Source: Telopea speciosissima (Eukaryota > Streptophyta > Magnoliopsida > Proteales > Proteaceae). From it: DNA of 64,000 nt. Position numbers and translations under genes: made by a program. Within the stretch, counting starts at the first letter, position 1, and every line of letters begins with the position of its first letter. The DNA is taken from the NCBI RefSeq assembly GCF_018873765.1, contig NC_057920.1:7701307-7765306 (forward strand). The letters are read 5' to 3'. Below, piece after piece: positions 23,601 through 34,900 of this stretch. The notes beneath the pieces were generated by a model. That model searched no databases. It was not told the origin of the DNA and saw only the letters and a list, made by a program, of their open reading frames with translations.

Positions 23601-24572
23601 ATGTGACCTAAAGTTCAGCAGTTTGACCCTTCCTGTTCTGAGAAAGAATACTCTGTTTCTAAATTTTTATGTAGTCTTGTAGAAAGGTTAGCATGGAGAG
23701 GGAATTCTAATTTTCAAAAATTTCAAGAATTTGTGCTTATTCCAGTTAGATATTATTCATATTATAGCAAGCTCAAAATTTTTGTTTCTTCTATCGAGGT
23801 TGCATGATACTAGACTCTTGAATATTGAATGGGCTGGGCATTGAGTTGACATTTGACATGAGAGAAAGTTTTCCTCTACTGTGTGTGTGAAGGAAAGTAC
23901 TAGGGTCATAATTACTCTGCCCCCTACTATACGAAGTCGATAATGCCATCACCACTGTTTCAAATGTCCATCCCAAGACACTCATAGCCATACCACTGTT
24001 TCAAATGTCCATCCCAAGACACTTATAGCCATCGTTCTTCCTTCACTGTGGGTGAAGGAAACTGCCTTCTTTGACATGTATCACATCATATTACTATCTA
24101 CGAGCATAGCATATTATTATAATAAAAAAGAAGGTATGAATTAACTTTTATTGTTTGCAATATTTTTTCATTTGACAAGAATACCTTTTTTCATGATAGA
24201 ATTTTTCTTCATCATCTCCCCTCATAATATGTTTAAAACTATCTTATGAAAGAAGTTTTCCTTCACCACGAGGTTACCGCTGTCAGCAATGGTCATAAAA
24301 ATCTGCCCCCTATTTATGAATGGCAAACATACCCCTCTACTTTGCACGATACCCTATGGACACTGATCAAAGGTCTCCGTCAATGGATACCTCATTGATT
24401 GTGGCTGTCTGGCTGAAGGAAAACTCCGTCCTTATTGTCTATTTAGATTTTAGATTGGTAAATAGGTAAACAGTAAGAGGATCTTGCATTCCTTGCTAAC
24501 CCCTGTTTAATTGTTTAACTAGGGGTTATAAGTGTACAAGTATGTATTTAAATATGCATACATATATATTAT
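20607..24572. other. Long intergenic stretch, no gene recognised
   Basis: AT-rich throughout, with T-runs (for example at about 20922-20938). The 3' untranslated region of the transporter gene is probably within the first 150 bp. Short frames (such as 21634-21888 and 23057-23251) have no known domain. Around 23860-24430 there are repeated GAAAGTTTTCC and GAAGGAAACT strings in both directions, which look like remains of inverted-repeat elements. A two-copy tandem repeat lies at 23951-24032. Confidence 0.4.
23951..24032. repeat. 41-bp unit repeated twice in tandem
   Basis: The unit begins ACCACTGTTTCAAATGTCC and ends CATAGCCAT. It occurs at 23951 and again at 23992, with one difference (CTCATAG/CTTATAG). 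Confidence 0.85.
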
Positions 24573-24756
24573 GAGAAAAAGAACACTAATTGGGCGTGTG
24601 TGATGCATTGCCCTTGTGCCCAGACACAGGGACACGTGAAATGACCGCCATGCCTTGGGGAAAGATGGAATTTTTCGTGTGATGGTTATTTCGCATGCCT
24701 GGTGTCTGGGCTTAGGCGCAGCACACCGCACGCACCCAGGTAGCGTTCTCTTTTCC
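24573..24756. mobile_element. Short TIR element, 9-bp TSD (family member 4)
   Basis: The left end is GAGAAAAAGAACACTAATTGG and continues GCGTGTGTGATGCATTGCCC. The reverse complement of the right end is GGAAAAGAGAACGCTACCTGG and continues GTGCGTGCGGTGTGCTGCGCC. ATATATTAT flanks it exactly on both sides (24564-24572 and 24757-24765). Non-coding, 184 bp, close in layout to 16714-16903. Confidence 0.85.
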
Positions 24757-25012
24757 ATATATTATATAGTAACTCAAGACTTGACACATGACATATCTCA
24801 TCTTATCTACCAATGGTTTTTTTCTCCTTTCCAAGCATCCAAATTTAAACATGAAACCTAAAACCCAAATCCTACCCCTTAAATCCACTCTCTAAACAAT
24901 AAGACTCCCAATGCTCTTCTTTTGATGCTTTATCTACTATGCAATGAGAATTTTCACATGGATAAAGCCAAGGCAAATCCTTATCCGAGCTTGTGGGGTA
25001 AAGGCAAAAGGC

Positions 25013-25232
25013 CAGGGTTTCAAGAATCGGCGAATTGGATCAGGAATCGTCTGATTCGGGTTGGCATTGGTGATCATCAATCCCGATTTTTTATGATTTG
25101 ACCAATTTCTGGGAAAAAATAAACACATGAATAATTATAATATACCTCAGATTAGCCGATCCTATGGCTTTTTCAAATTGAATTCCATGGAACCGACCAC
25201 TTTCGTCCTCGTTTCCACGTTTTAAAACCCTG
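25013..25232. mobile_element. Probable hAT-type MITE
   Basis: Opens CAGGGTTTCAAGAATCGG and closes TTTTAAAACCCTG, so the ends match the plant hAT pattern CAGGGTTTNAAA. GGATCAGGAATCGTC lies inside the left end. No clear 8-bp target-site duplication is seen. Confidence 0.5.
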
Positions 25233-25291
25233 CGAAGCAGTCCACACAACAATTGAATGTAAGGAGGGTAGGGGCTGTAGGTGGCCGAATT

Positions 25292-25454
25292 TTGGGTCTT
25301 TTGTAGTGACACAGGGTGTGTAGTGCATCATTCGACGGTTCGTAGTGTTTGGGCATGCAGTCCAATATATAGGCAGGGTGTTGGGTTATGTGCCCAAGCA
25401 CTGTGGGCCATTGGATGTGCGTTACACTCCCTGTCATGCTACAAAGGAGCCCAA
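25292..25454. repeat. Fold-back repeat
   Basis: GGGTCTTTTGTAGTGACAC near the left end is roughly mirrored by CTGTCATGCTACAAAGGAGCCC at the right, and TTTGGGCATGCAG by TGTGCCCAAGC nearer the centre. Non-coding. The centre is near 25370. Confidence 0.45.
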
Positions 25455-25654
25455 CGCGTAGGTGGCCGGGCTTGGCCAGGCATGTTAAAACTTAAAACCT
25501 CAGTCAAACCCTAGGGGTCTTAAAGTTTGTCAAGTCCAGCCTGGCCCTGCCAGGTCCTAAGTAATACTTGGCCTAGGCCTGACCTTGCAAGGATTTACCC
25601 TGGCCCAGCCCTGATTGACCATGAATTATAATTATAATATATTAATTTTGAACA
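25455..25654. other. Spacer before the retroelement nest
   Basis: GC-rich strings of the CCTGGCCCTGCCAGG and CTTGGCCTAGGCCTG type occur twice or more between 25540 and 25615. No gene is seen. Confidence 0.35.
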
Positions 25655-26405
25655 TTATAATACACTAAAGTCTTGAGGTAAATGTTTCCTAAAAATCGAT
25701 GTCATAGGTCTGAGTGAATCCCTTGGCAACCAGTTTGGCATTCTAGCGAGCAATGGTTCCATATGCATTATGCTATATTGTGAATACCCACTTGCATCCA
25801 ACTGTCTTCTTTTTGTTAGGACAAGGTACAAGCTCCCAAGTGTCATTTTTCTTCAAGGCCTACATTTCCTCTACTATGGCATTCTCCGTTTTAGGTCTGT
25901 GATAGCTTCCTTCCAACCCTGTGGAATAGACACAGAAGACAGAGAAGAAACAAAGGCACGGTAGGGGTAACAAGGACTCATAAGAGATAAGGTTATAAAA
26001 AGGGTGTTTGGTGCAGGCCCTTGAAGAGATTCACTACGTACTGCTTGGATCAGTAGAACCTGCTTGGGGAATGTAGATGAACATGGTATGTTTGGGATAG
26101 TCTTTTTCTTTTGGCCAAGAATACGTGATGAGATCCTTTTGTTTAGTGGCAGCATCAATCTCAACCACTTGCTCTCCCTGAAGACGAACAATATCAATGA
26201 AAAAAGGAGATGAAGGATTCTCTTCTTCTAGAGTCTCCCCCTTGAAGAGAAGACTGATAATAAGGTTCATCCTCGTGAAAAGTCACATCCATCGTAATGA
26301 ACAGCTTGCGAGAGGGGGGATGATAACACTTATAACCATTCTGGGAAGCAGAATATGAAAGAAAGATACATTTGATAACCCGTGGTTCAAGTTTCGACCG
26401 AAACG
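25655..26405 (-). pseudogene. Ty1/copia pol fragment (integrase end to reverse transcriptase start)
   Basis: Read on the minus strand, the segment at about 26400-26280 matches the integrase C-terminal pattern of copia elements (GYQ...CYHP, then MDVTFHEDEPYY-like residues). 26270-26034 is a poorly conserved linker. 25960-25874 reads YRAFVSSLSSVSIPQGWKEA, the conserved start of the copia reverse transcriptase domain. 25846-25655 continues with a degraded RT start. Several frameshifts lie between these pieces and both ends are missing. An old broken copy, cut at the right by the RTE-LINE tail. Confidence 0.7.
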
Positions 26406-26410
26406 GGGAT

Positions 26411-26475
26411 GAGTTGTGAGCAAAGCAGACAACAACAGCAACAAACTCAGCCTTATCCTAACTGAATGGGGTCGG
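26411..26475 (-). repeat. RTE-LINE 3' tail, left part split by copia-1
   Basis: CAACAACAGCAACAAACTCAG then CCTTATCCTAACTGAATGGGGTCGG is the typical tail of plant RTE LINEs read from the minus strand. It resumes at 31302 with GTCGGCTACATGGATCC. The last five bases (26471-26475, GTCGG) are the target-site duplication of copia-1. Confidence 0.75.
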
Positions 26476-26666
26476 TGTTAAGAGTACATAGTTTCAGGGG
26501 TATATTTGTACTTAGGCACTTACTTATGTATTTTATGTGCTATTTGTATTAGGCTAAGGGCCTGAGTGTAATTAGATATTCTTCTCAATGTAAGGTTGTT
26601 TGTCTCAAGTTGAGAGACACAACAGATTACACCAAATCGTGTTTGAACTTTGCCTCCCTTGGAGCT
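26476..26666 (+). repeat. Copia-1 5' LTR, truncated at its 3' end
   Basis: Matches the 3' LTR at 31074 with a few substitutions (for example GTACATAG/GTACTTAG). The match stops after CTTGGAGCT, where the T-run of the LINE begins. Confidence 0.85.
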
Positions 26667-28466
26667 CTTTTTTTTTTTTTAAACCTGAATATTACCTGGG
26701 ACCCGGGCTGGCCCCTAAGCTTTTATTAGAAACATGAGAACCAATAAAGAATACAGGGGGGGACATTCCGCCTTACCCTAACCCACGGTCTCAAAAGGAC
26801 ACTCCACTCAGGACAGTCTAAACTCCCCATACAAGCAAAAAAGAAACTTAACATCCTAGGATAGGCAAACCAGCCTTGTCTTCACTAATAATTTTTTGGA
26901 GCTGTCCCACCGGCATGCTCCCTGGCTGAAAACTGGCAGATGTCTCCGTATCACAGGAATAGTTGGCTAACCAGTCAGCTGCTCTGTTGCTTTCTCGGTA
27001 TGCAAACACTACACGGGCCCTTGTAGATGCCACTAACTCTTGAATCTCCTTGTAATAGTACCATCCACCCCACAGGCTGCACCTCTTCTCCTGAACTACC
27101 TTGACAGTAGCCTCAGAATCACAGTTGACTACCACATCCTGCAAGCCCAACAACTTGCACAAACTCAGCCCATCCCTTAAAGCCCGTAGCTCTGCCAGTG
27201 AATTAGTGCACGGCCCGTAAAAATTAGCAAAAGCAGCCCGGACCTCCCCCTGTATGCACCTAATGATCCCTCCTCCACCTCCTAGACCCGGGTTACCCCG
27301 ACAGGCGCCATCCACATTCAGCTTTACCGAAACAGAAGGGGGGCACCAGTAAACCGGCATGGGGCGCTTTGTCCTGAGAGCAAGTACCGACAAGCCAAGA
27401 TACTCCAAAATCAAGCCCTCCCTTGCCGAAGTGCGATTGCCTACCTTGGCCGGGTAGGGCAGTTCCCTCACCCAGGCTTTGATACACTCAACAATTGAGG
27501 TAGTTGTCCGTCTTATCCCCCCATGCCTTCTGTTGTTTCTCTCCTTCCAGAGTTCCCAAATGATCAGAGATGGAAGGATCCCTGTAATATAAGCAATGAG
27601 GCTATGGCAGCCCGCCAGTCCTTGCCAATAGATCAGCCTACTTCTAGCATCTTGGGTGGGGAGGAGGGCAATGTCAAACACTCTGGAGAAATGGTCCCAT
27701 ACTCTAGTCGCCGTGGCACCCTGCACCAAGCAATGATCCGTTGTCTCTCTTTGGGGCCTTCTACAGCAAAAGCATTTTGAAGCTAGTGGGATACCCAGCG
27801 CCATTAGTGAGTCATCAGTGGGTATTTTTCCATTCAACAGCTGCCATGAGAAAAAGCCTATTTTTACCGGGAGTATCTGGTTCCAAAGCCATTTCGCATA
27901 GGCAACCGTAGGCGCCCCTCCCCTTACCACATTCCAAACAGCCTTGGTAGAGAACCTGCCATTTACTGCATGGAGTCCAAACCAACACATCCTCGCAGTC
28001 CGACAAGATGAACGAACCTGACAAGATATGCTCTCTAATATGATCTGAATCAATGCTACCTACCACCTCCTGCCTCCAGGAACCGTCTGCGGCCATGGCA
28101 TCTTTGACCCGCAGCCCCACATCAACTACTAGGCCGTTATCCACCGTGTCTAAAAGTGGGCCAAAACCTGTCCAGTTGTCCAGCCAGAAAAGAATGTTAC
28201 CTGCCCCTAGTAACCATCTGGAGTTACTCAACAGTAGGTCTTTGTGAGCCAAAGTGTGCCGCCAAGATTTCGAACCAGTCACAGCCGTCTCTGCAAGTGC
28301 CACATGCTGATTTTTAAAAAACTTGGCTTTAAAAAATTCACTCCATAAAGATTGCTCCCCAAGTACCCTCCACAACCCTTTTAGCCTTAGTGAAAGGCCA
28401 ACATCCTCCAGCAACCTGATTCCCAAACCACCTTCCTCAGCCGGTCTGCATACTCTGCCAACTGGG
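26667..28466 (-). pseudogene. LINE-a: L1-like LINE, 5'-truncated (zinc-binding and RNase H part)
   Basis: On the minus strand this is the 3' part of an L1-like LINE. The T-run at 26668-26680 is its poly(A) tail. A 401-residue open frame (28053-26848) begins after the reverse transcriptase and carries the zinc-binding region (LNGKIPTDDSL ... CFCCRRPQRETTDHCL) and then an RNase H domain with VKLNVDGACRGNPG, NSLAELRALRDGL, VVNCDSEATV and YRESNRAADWLANYS, which hold the four acidic active-site positions. A partly overlapping frame (28489-27815) holds the end of the RT thumb (VCRPAEEGGLGIRLLEDVG). Endonuclease and most RT are missing. It is homologous to LINE-b throughout. Confidence 0.85.
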
Positions 28467-31066
28467 TGAAACATAAAAGTGATGTCCATGTTGCATTTAC
28501 AAATTTCTATGAGTTAGTGTATACCCAATTTCAAACCCGGATCCAAATTGTTCGTTCTGACAAAGGTGGGGAGTATATGTATAGTGGTTTGGAAACCTTT
28601 TTTTCTGACCATGGCATTATTCATCAGGTGGCCTGTGTTGATACCCCACAACAAAATGGGGTGGCTGAAAGAAAAAATCGCCACCTTCTTGAAGTGGCTA
28701 GGTCCCTTTGGTTTACCATACATGTTCCCAAAACTTTTTGGTCTGATGCACAACTCACTGCTGTCTTTCTTATTAATCGCATGCCGTCTAGTGTCTTACA
28801 ATTTCAAGTTCCTCTTGATGTCCTACCCTCACGGTCTTCTTCATTCTCTCTCCCTCCAAAGGTGTTTGGTTGTATTTGTTATGTACATGTTAGCAAATCT
28901 ACCAGAACTAAATTGGATCCTAAGGCTCTAAAGTGCATCTTTCTCGGGTATTCCTCCACCTCCAAAGGATATAAATGCTATCATCCTCCCACTCGTCGGT
29001 GGCTTCTCTCCAAAGATGTCCGTTTCTTTGAAACCATACCTTTTTTTCAGTCACCTCTTCAGGGGGAGTGTTCATCGCTTGGTGGTGGTATTGCAGGTGA
29101 AGAGGTTCCCGAGTCTGTCTCACTTCCTATCTCCTATCCTGTTCCTATTTCACCTTTTCAGATTGACAAGAGGAAAGAGAAGTTACATTGAGGGGAGCCT
29201 TGTATAGAGAATGTAGTTGAGGGGAGCATCCTTGTGTACGGGGAACAGAGAACAAGGGAGCTACTGGTGTATACGAAAGAAAGGAGAAATCCTGCTTCAT
29301 GGCTGCCTATAAAGAAGACCTGCCAAAATCCTTCTTCATCACCTCATCCTGAGTCTCCATCCATCGAGACAGGTATACCTTCTTCTACTCCTATATCCTC
29401 AGACTTGGACCTTCCTATTGCCCACCGCAAGGGAACTCGGGCATGTACTAATCCCATTGCCAAGTTTGTTTCCTATGATTTTATTTCCCTTACAGGTATA
29501 GCCTTCTCTGTAGCTATCTCCTCCATGTCTATTCCCAGGAATGTAGCAGAGGCTATGGCAGATCCAAAATGGAGAGAAGCACTGAACACAGAGATGTTGG
29601 CACTTGAGAAGAATCATACTTGGGACCTTGTTGAGCTCCCTAAAGGGAGAGTCCCTGTTGGGTGCAGATGGGTATTCACAGTCAAGTTCAAGTCTGATGG
29701 TACCGTGGAGAGATATAAGGCAAGACTTATCGCTAAGGGTTATACACAGGTGTATGGCATTGACTTTCAGGAAACCTTTGCTCCAGTGGCCAAGCACAAC
29801 TCCATCCGGGTACTTCTCTCAATGGCAGCAAATCTTGATTGGCCTTTGTACCAACTGGATGTGAAGAATGCATTCTTACATGGCGACCTAAAAGAAGAAG
29901 TGTATGTGCATCCTCCTCCTGGGTTCAAACATATTGGTGACAGTGGGAAAGTGTGTCGTCTTAGGAAGGCTCTTTATGGACTCAAACAGTCTCCTAAGGC
30001 TTGGTTTGAGAGATTTAGACAAGCTCTCCTGCAAAACGGATATACTCAAAGTCAAGCTGATCACACATTGTTTATACAAAGGAAGGACAACACTATTACG
30101 GCTCTAATTGTTTATGTTGATGACATTGTGGTCACGGGAAACAGTGAAGCCGAAATCTCAAAGCTTAAACTTTACTTGTCTTGACAGTTTGAGATCAAGG
30201 ACCTCGGTCCATTGAAGTATTTCCTGAGGATTGAGGTTTCTAGATCTAAGCAAGGGATCAATGTTTGTCAAAGGAAGTTTGTTCTTGATCTTCTTACAGA
30301 GATAGGCTACTTGGGATGTAAACTAGTCTCCTCCCCCATTGAGCAGAATCACAGACTAAGGGAAGATTGTGGTGAACCGCTTGTGGATGCTGAAAAATAC
30401 CAGAGATTAGTGGGCAAGCTAATCTACCTTTCCCTCACCAGAGCTGACATTGCCTATGCTGTGGGAGTGGTGAATCAGTTTATGCATGCACCCAAGGTGG
30501 GACATCTTGATGCAGTTTACAGGATCCTCAGGTACTTGAAGTCATGTCCTGGAAAGGGTCTTCTCTTTTCTAGGAATGGTCACTTGAGAATTGAAGTATA
30601 TCTGAGATGCGATTGGGCCGGGTCTATTTCTCGATGAAGATCCACCTCCCATCTTGTACATTTGTTGGGGAAACTTAGTCACCTGGAGAAGCAAGAAGCA
30701 ACTGTGGTAGCTAGGTCAAGTCTTGAAGCAGAATTTAGGGCCATGGCTCATAGTGTGTGTGAAATCTTGTGGTTGAAGAAGCTTGTCCAAGAATTGGGGT
30801 TTGAGACGACAGAACCTATGAGTCTATACTATGACAACAAGGCAGCCATAAGTATTGCACATAATCCGGTCCAACATGACCGGACAAAGCATGTTGAGGT
30901 TGACAGGCACTTCATCAAGGAGAAGATAGAGTCTAAGACTATTTGTACCCCTTTTGTGAAGACAAGTGAACAAGTGGCAGACATATTCACCAAAGGACTT
31001 AGTTCTCATCACTTCAGTTTTATGTTAGACAAGCTGGGTATGTATGACATATACCACCCCGCTTGA
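28467..31066 (+). pseudogene. Copia-1 pol remnant (integrase, reverse transcriptase, RNase H)
   Basis: Starts inside the integrase core (KHKSDVHVAFTNFYELVYTQ) and keeps DTPQQNGVAERKNRHLLEV, with the catalytic Glu, and the C-terminal GYSSTSKGYKCYHP. The reverse transcriptase (about 29500-30400) has [40 protein letters not shown] and an intact YVDDIVVTGN at the active site. A TGA at 30182-30184 breaks the frame just after it. RNase H (about 30560-31066) has EAEFRAM, YYDNKAAISIAHNPVQHDRTK and ADIFTKGL. A frameshift lies near 30640. The purine-rich GAGGGGGAG ending at 31073 is the polypurine tract. Non-functional. Confidence 0.85.
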
Positions 31067-31073
31067 GGGGGAG

Positions 31074-31301
31074 TGTTAAGAGTACTTAGTTTCAGGGGTA
31101 TATTTGTACTTAGACACTTACTTATGTATTTTATGTGCTATTTGTATTAGGCTAAGGGCCTAAGTGTAATTAGATATTCTTCTCAATATAAGGCTGTTTG
31201 TTTCAAGTTGAGAGACATAACAGATTACACCAAATCGTGTTTGAACTTTGCCTCCCTTGGAGCTTTTCTTCTCTCTTCTCTTTCTCCTCTAAAACCTAAT
31301 A
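31074..31301 (+). repeat. Copia-1 3' LTR
   Basis: 228 bp, starts TGTTAAGAGTACTTAG right after the polypurine tract and ends CCTAATA instead of the usual CA. It is followed by the GTCGG duplication. Confidence 0.85.
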
Positions 31302-31948
31302 GTCGGCTACATGGATCCTTGCAAAACAGAGTAAAAGAAAATGAAAAAAGAAAAGAAAATAAGAGGAAAGAGGAACAGCCTAAGAAGTCAAAAAATCTCA
31401 GCTAGATCAGGTCGGTAACATGGATCTTGGCCCTCCAATAGGCTCTATCCGAGGTCATACTTAGTACAAGACCCAGACTACTCATTCCTTACAACCTCTG
31501 CTATGGTCATTTTAGGCCTACCCCTAGATCTCCTTCAATCGGGATCAGATCACTCCTCCGTACTCAGCCTTATCCCAACTGAATGGGGTTGGCTACATGG
31601 ATCCTTGCACAACAGAGTAAAAAAACATAAAAAAAAGAAAAGAAAGTAAGAGGAAAGAGGCACAGCCCAAGAAGTCAAAAAATCTCAGCTAGATCAGGTC
31701 GGCAACATGGATCCTGACCCTCCAATAGGCTCTATCCGAGGTCATACTTGGTACAAGACCCAGACTACTCATGTCATTCCTCACAACCTCTCCTATGGTC
31801 ATTTTCAGCCTGCCCCTAGATCTCCTTCAATCCGGATCAGATCACTCCTCCGTACTGAGGCATCCTAAGGCCACTGCTGAACATGGCCATACCACCTCAA
31901 ATGAGATTCTCGAAGCTTGTCATTGATCGGGGCAACTCCCTAATCAAC
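31302..31948 (-). pseudogene. RTE-like LINE 3' end with an internal tandem duplication
   Basis: The minus-strand continuation of 26411-26475. About 31860-31945 encodes VAPINDKLRESHLRWYGHVQ, the conserved C-terminal signature of plant RTE LINEs. Positions 31302-31587 and 31588-31862 are a tandem duplication with a period of 286 bp; both start GT(C/T)GGCTACATGGATCCTTGC. LINE-b has inserted at 31949, so the 5' side of this element is lost from view. Confidence 0.75.
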
Positions 31949-34900
31949 TCTTTTTTTTTTTTTTTAGAAACCCAAATATTACCTGGGACCCGGGCCAGCC
32001 CCTAGAATTTTATTAATATCCAAAAAGAATGAAAGAATACAAGGGGAGGACATGCCACTTTACCCCTAACCCAGAAGACAAGATATAAACACAAGAACCT
32101 GGGAGCTACATTATGAGAACTGGCAAACCAGCCCTGTCTTCCTGAAGGATACGCTGGAACTCTCCGAGTGGCAGATTGTCATGCCTAAAAGTAGTGGAAG
32201 ACCCTGAATCACAGGTGCGATTAGCCAACCAATCGGCAGCCCTATTGCTCTCTCTATACGCAAAAGAAACACAAAGCCTGACCAACCCAATCAGCTCCAA
32301 GGCTTCCTGAAACCAGTAGTAGCCCCTCCATAAATTACACCTCTTAAGGTTAACCATGCTCACAGTGGAACTTGAGTCGGAGTTAATCACAACCTCAGAA
32401 AGGCCTAAGTCACAACACAACTTCAAACCATCTCTCAAAGCTCGAAGATCAGCAATGGAGTTCATGCAGGCACCGTAGAAGTTAGAAAAGGCTGCCAAAA
32501 CTAACCCCTCCGTGTTCCTTAAAACTCCTCCCCCTCCACCTACACCTAGGTTCCCTCTACACGCACCATCCACATTCAATTTCACCGACACAAAAGGCGG
32601 GCACCAATAAACAGGAAGAGGACGAATCAGCCTAGGAGAAGGAGCCGAGATCCCAAGAGCACGAAGAATCTACCCACCTCTAACCGAGGAGGCTCTGCTA
32701 ATCTTGGGAGGCAAAGGAAGACGATTCACCCAAACCTTAATGCACTCAATAATACTCGCCGTCGATCTCATCCTTTCCCCGTGACTTCTGTTGCACCTCT
32801 CCTTCCAGAGCTCCCAAACAATCAAAGAAGGCAAAAACCCTGTAATATAGTCACTGAGACTCCTGCAGCTAGCTGATTCGTGTCAAAGCAAAATATGGCT
32901 TCTGAAATCCTAAGCATGGATAAACGCCACATCAAAAATCCTCGAAAAGAATCTCCACACCTTGGAAGCCATCCCACCAGACATAAGACAATGGTCTGTT
33001 GACTCTCTCCTTGAACTCCCACAACAATTGCACTTCGACGCCAGGGGCACACCAACAGCCATCAAGGACTCATCTGTAGGTATCATCCCATTAAGGAGCT
33101 GCCACGTGAAGAAAGCAATCTTTGTGGGCAAAGTCTGATTCCAAATCCATCTGGAATAGGAAAAATCGGCGAGCTACAGCTCACCTCATTCCAGACTGAC
33201 TTCATTGAGAAACGACCATCACTAGAGGGAGTCCAAACTAGCCGGTCCTCATCATCCGAAAGAGAAAAGTTACCATTTAGAATACACTGTCTTACTCCAT
33301 CAGAGTCTATTTGGAGTAAAATATTCTGGTTCCAAACGCCATTTACCCCCATCACATCATTAGCACGAAGAGCTGTATCAGCCTATAGGCCATTGTCCAC
33401 ATAGTCAACCAACGGCCCCATCCCTAACCAGTCATCCAGCCAGAAGAGAAAGTCACCTGTGCCAACCAGCCACCTAGACTTGGCTAGCAGACCATCCTTA
33501 CATGCCAAAGCATTTCTTCAAGACTTCGAGCCGACACCATTCGGCAATGCCAAGGTAATATGGCAGTTCTTCAGTAACTTTGCCTTGAAAAAGTCACTCC
33601 AAAGCGAGTGATCCGACATGACTCTCCATAGGCCTTTAAGCCTAAGAGAGAGGCCAACCTCCTCCAACAGTCTGACCCCCAACCCTCCTTCCTCAAGAGG
33701 CCTGCAAACCTTATGCCAACTCACCTAGTGCCTGTGCTTTCCCCACTCCGACCTGCCCCAGAGAAATCAGCCAAAATTCCATAGTTCCGACAAAAGAAAG
33801 CCTTAGGAGGCTCCAAAGTAGCAAGCACATGGATGGGGATAGAGGACAAAACATGTCGCAAGAGGGTAATGCATCCCCCAAAAGACAACAGCTTACCCTT
33901 CCACCCTGCTTCTTATTTTACCAACCAAGTCATCAAAGAAGCAGATTTTTAGCCGCCCCGTGTGAAGAGGAGCCCCCATATAAGTAAGTTGTAGAGACCG
34001 TCTCGTGAAACCTGTAACCGCTCCCACCATACGAGCCCTAGCTCCCGAGACTTTGTCACCCAAAATGAAGCAACTTTACTGTTTATTGACCAGCTGCCCC
34101 GAAAAAACTTCATAACTGCTAATAAAACCAAGAATCTGCTTCAAAGAACTTTTTAAACCCCTGGTAAAGATGATGGTATCTTCTGCAAATAAACAATGAG
34201 AGATGCCTGGGCACCCCCACGGGAGACTAAAGTAAGCTGCACGCCCTTCGACAAACAGATTCTTGATGCCTCTGCTGAGAACTTCTTCTGCCAAGATAAA
34301 GAGAGCAGGAGATAAAGGATCCCCTTGGCGTACACCCCAGGTCGATTTGAAGAAACCGGACGCATTACCCCCCATCACAATGGAGAACCAGTAATTCTCC
34401 ATACTTTCCTGATTAAACTTATCCAAGCCTCGGCAAAGCCAAACCTCGAAAGCACCAAATAGAGGAACTTCCACTCCAGACGGTCATAGGCCTTAGCCAT
34501 ATCCAGCTTGAGGACAACATTACCACCCTGAGCCTTTCTGTTCAATTCCTGTGTGACCTCTTGAACAATGGAGATGCTGTCATGAATGCATCTCCCCTAT
34601 ACAAAAGCACCCTTTTCTTCTGCTACCAAGGAGGGAAGAAAACCAGCCAGCCTGGACACAATAATCTTGGTAATAATCTTATAAGAAAAATTGCAAAGAC
34701 TGATGGGGCGTAGATCAGACATTACCTCAGGGCAATCCCTCTTAGGAATGAGCACGAGGTTAGCAGAAGTATAGCTTCTCGAGAGCGGCCCCCCTGCAAA
34801 AAAAGTCACTAACTGCTGCCCAGATATCATTGCAAATCACATCCCAGCAGGATGTGAAAAACCAACCAGAGAAACCATCCGGGCCTGGGGCACTATCGCA

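Larger units (their letters stand above)
26476..31301 (+). mobile_element. Copia-1: Ty1/copia retrotransposon with an internal LINE
   Basis: The element starts TGTTAAGAGTAC and ends ...ACCTAATA, with GTCGG directly on each side (26471-26475 and 31302-31306), so its outer ends are original. The 3' LTR is 31074-31301 (228 bp). The 5' LTR is cut at about 26666, where the poly(A) side of a minus-strand LINE begins. The copia sequence resumes near 28467 in the middle of integrase. The end of the 5' LTR, the primer site, gag, protease and the first part of integrase are missing. Compared with copia-2, roughly 2.2 kb of internal sequence is gone. Confidence 0.85.

Noticed and set aside
27523-27780. 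Plus-strand open frame of 85 codons within LINE-a
   Set aside because: It is a shadow of the minus-strand LINE frame, which has clear domain motifs.
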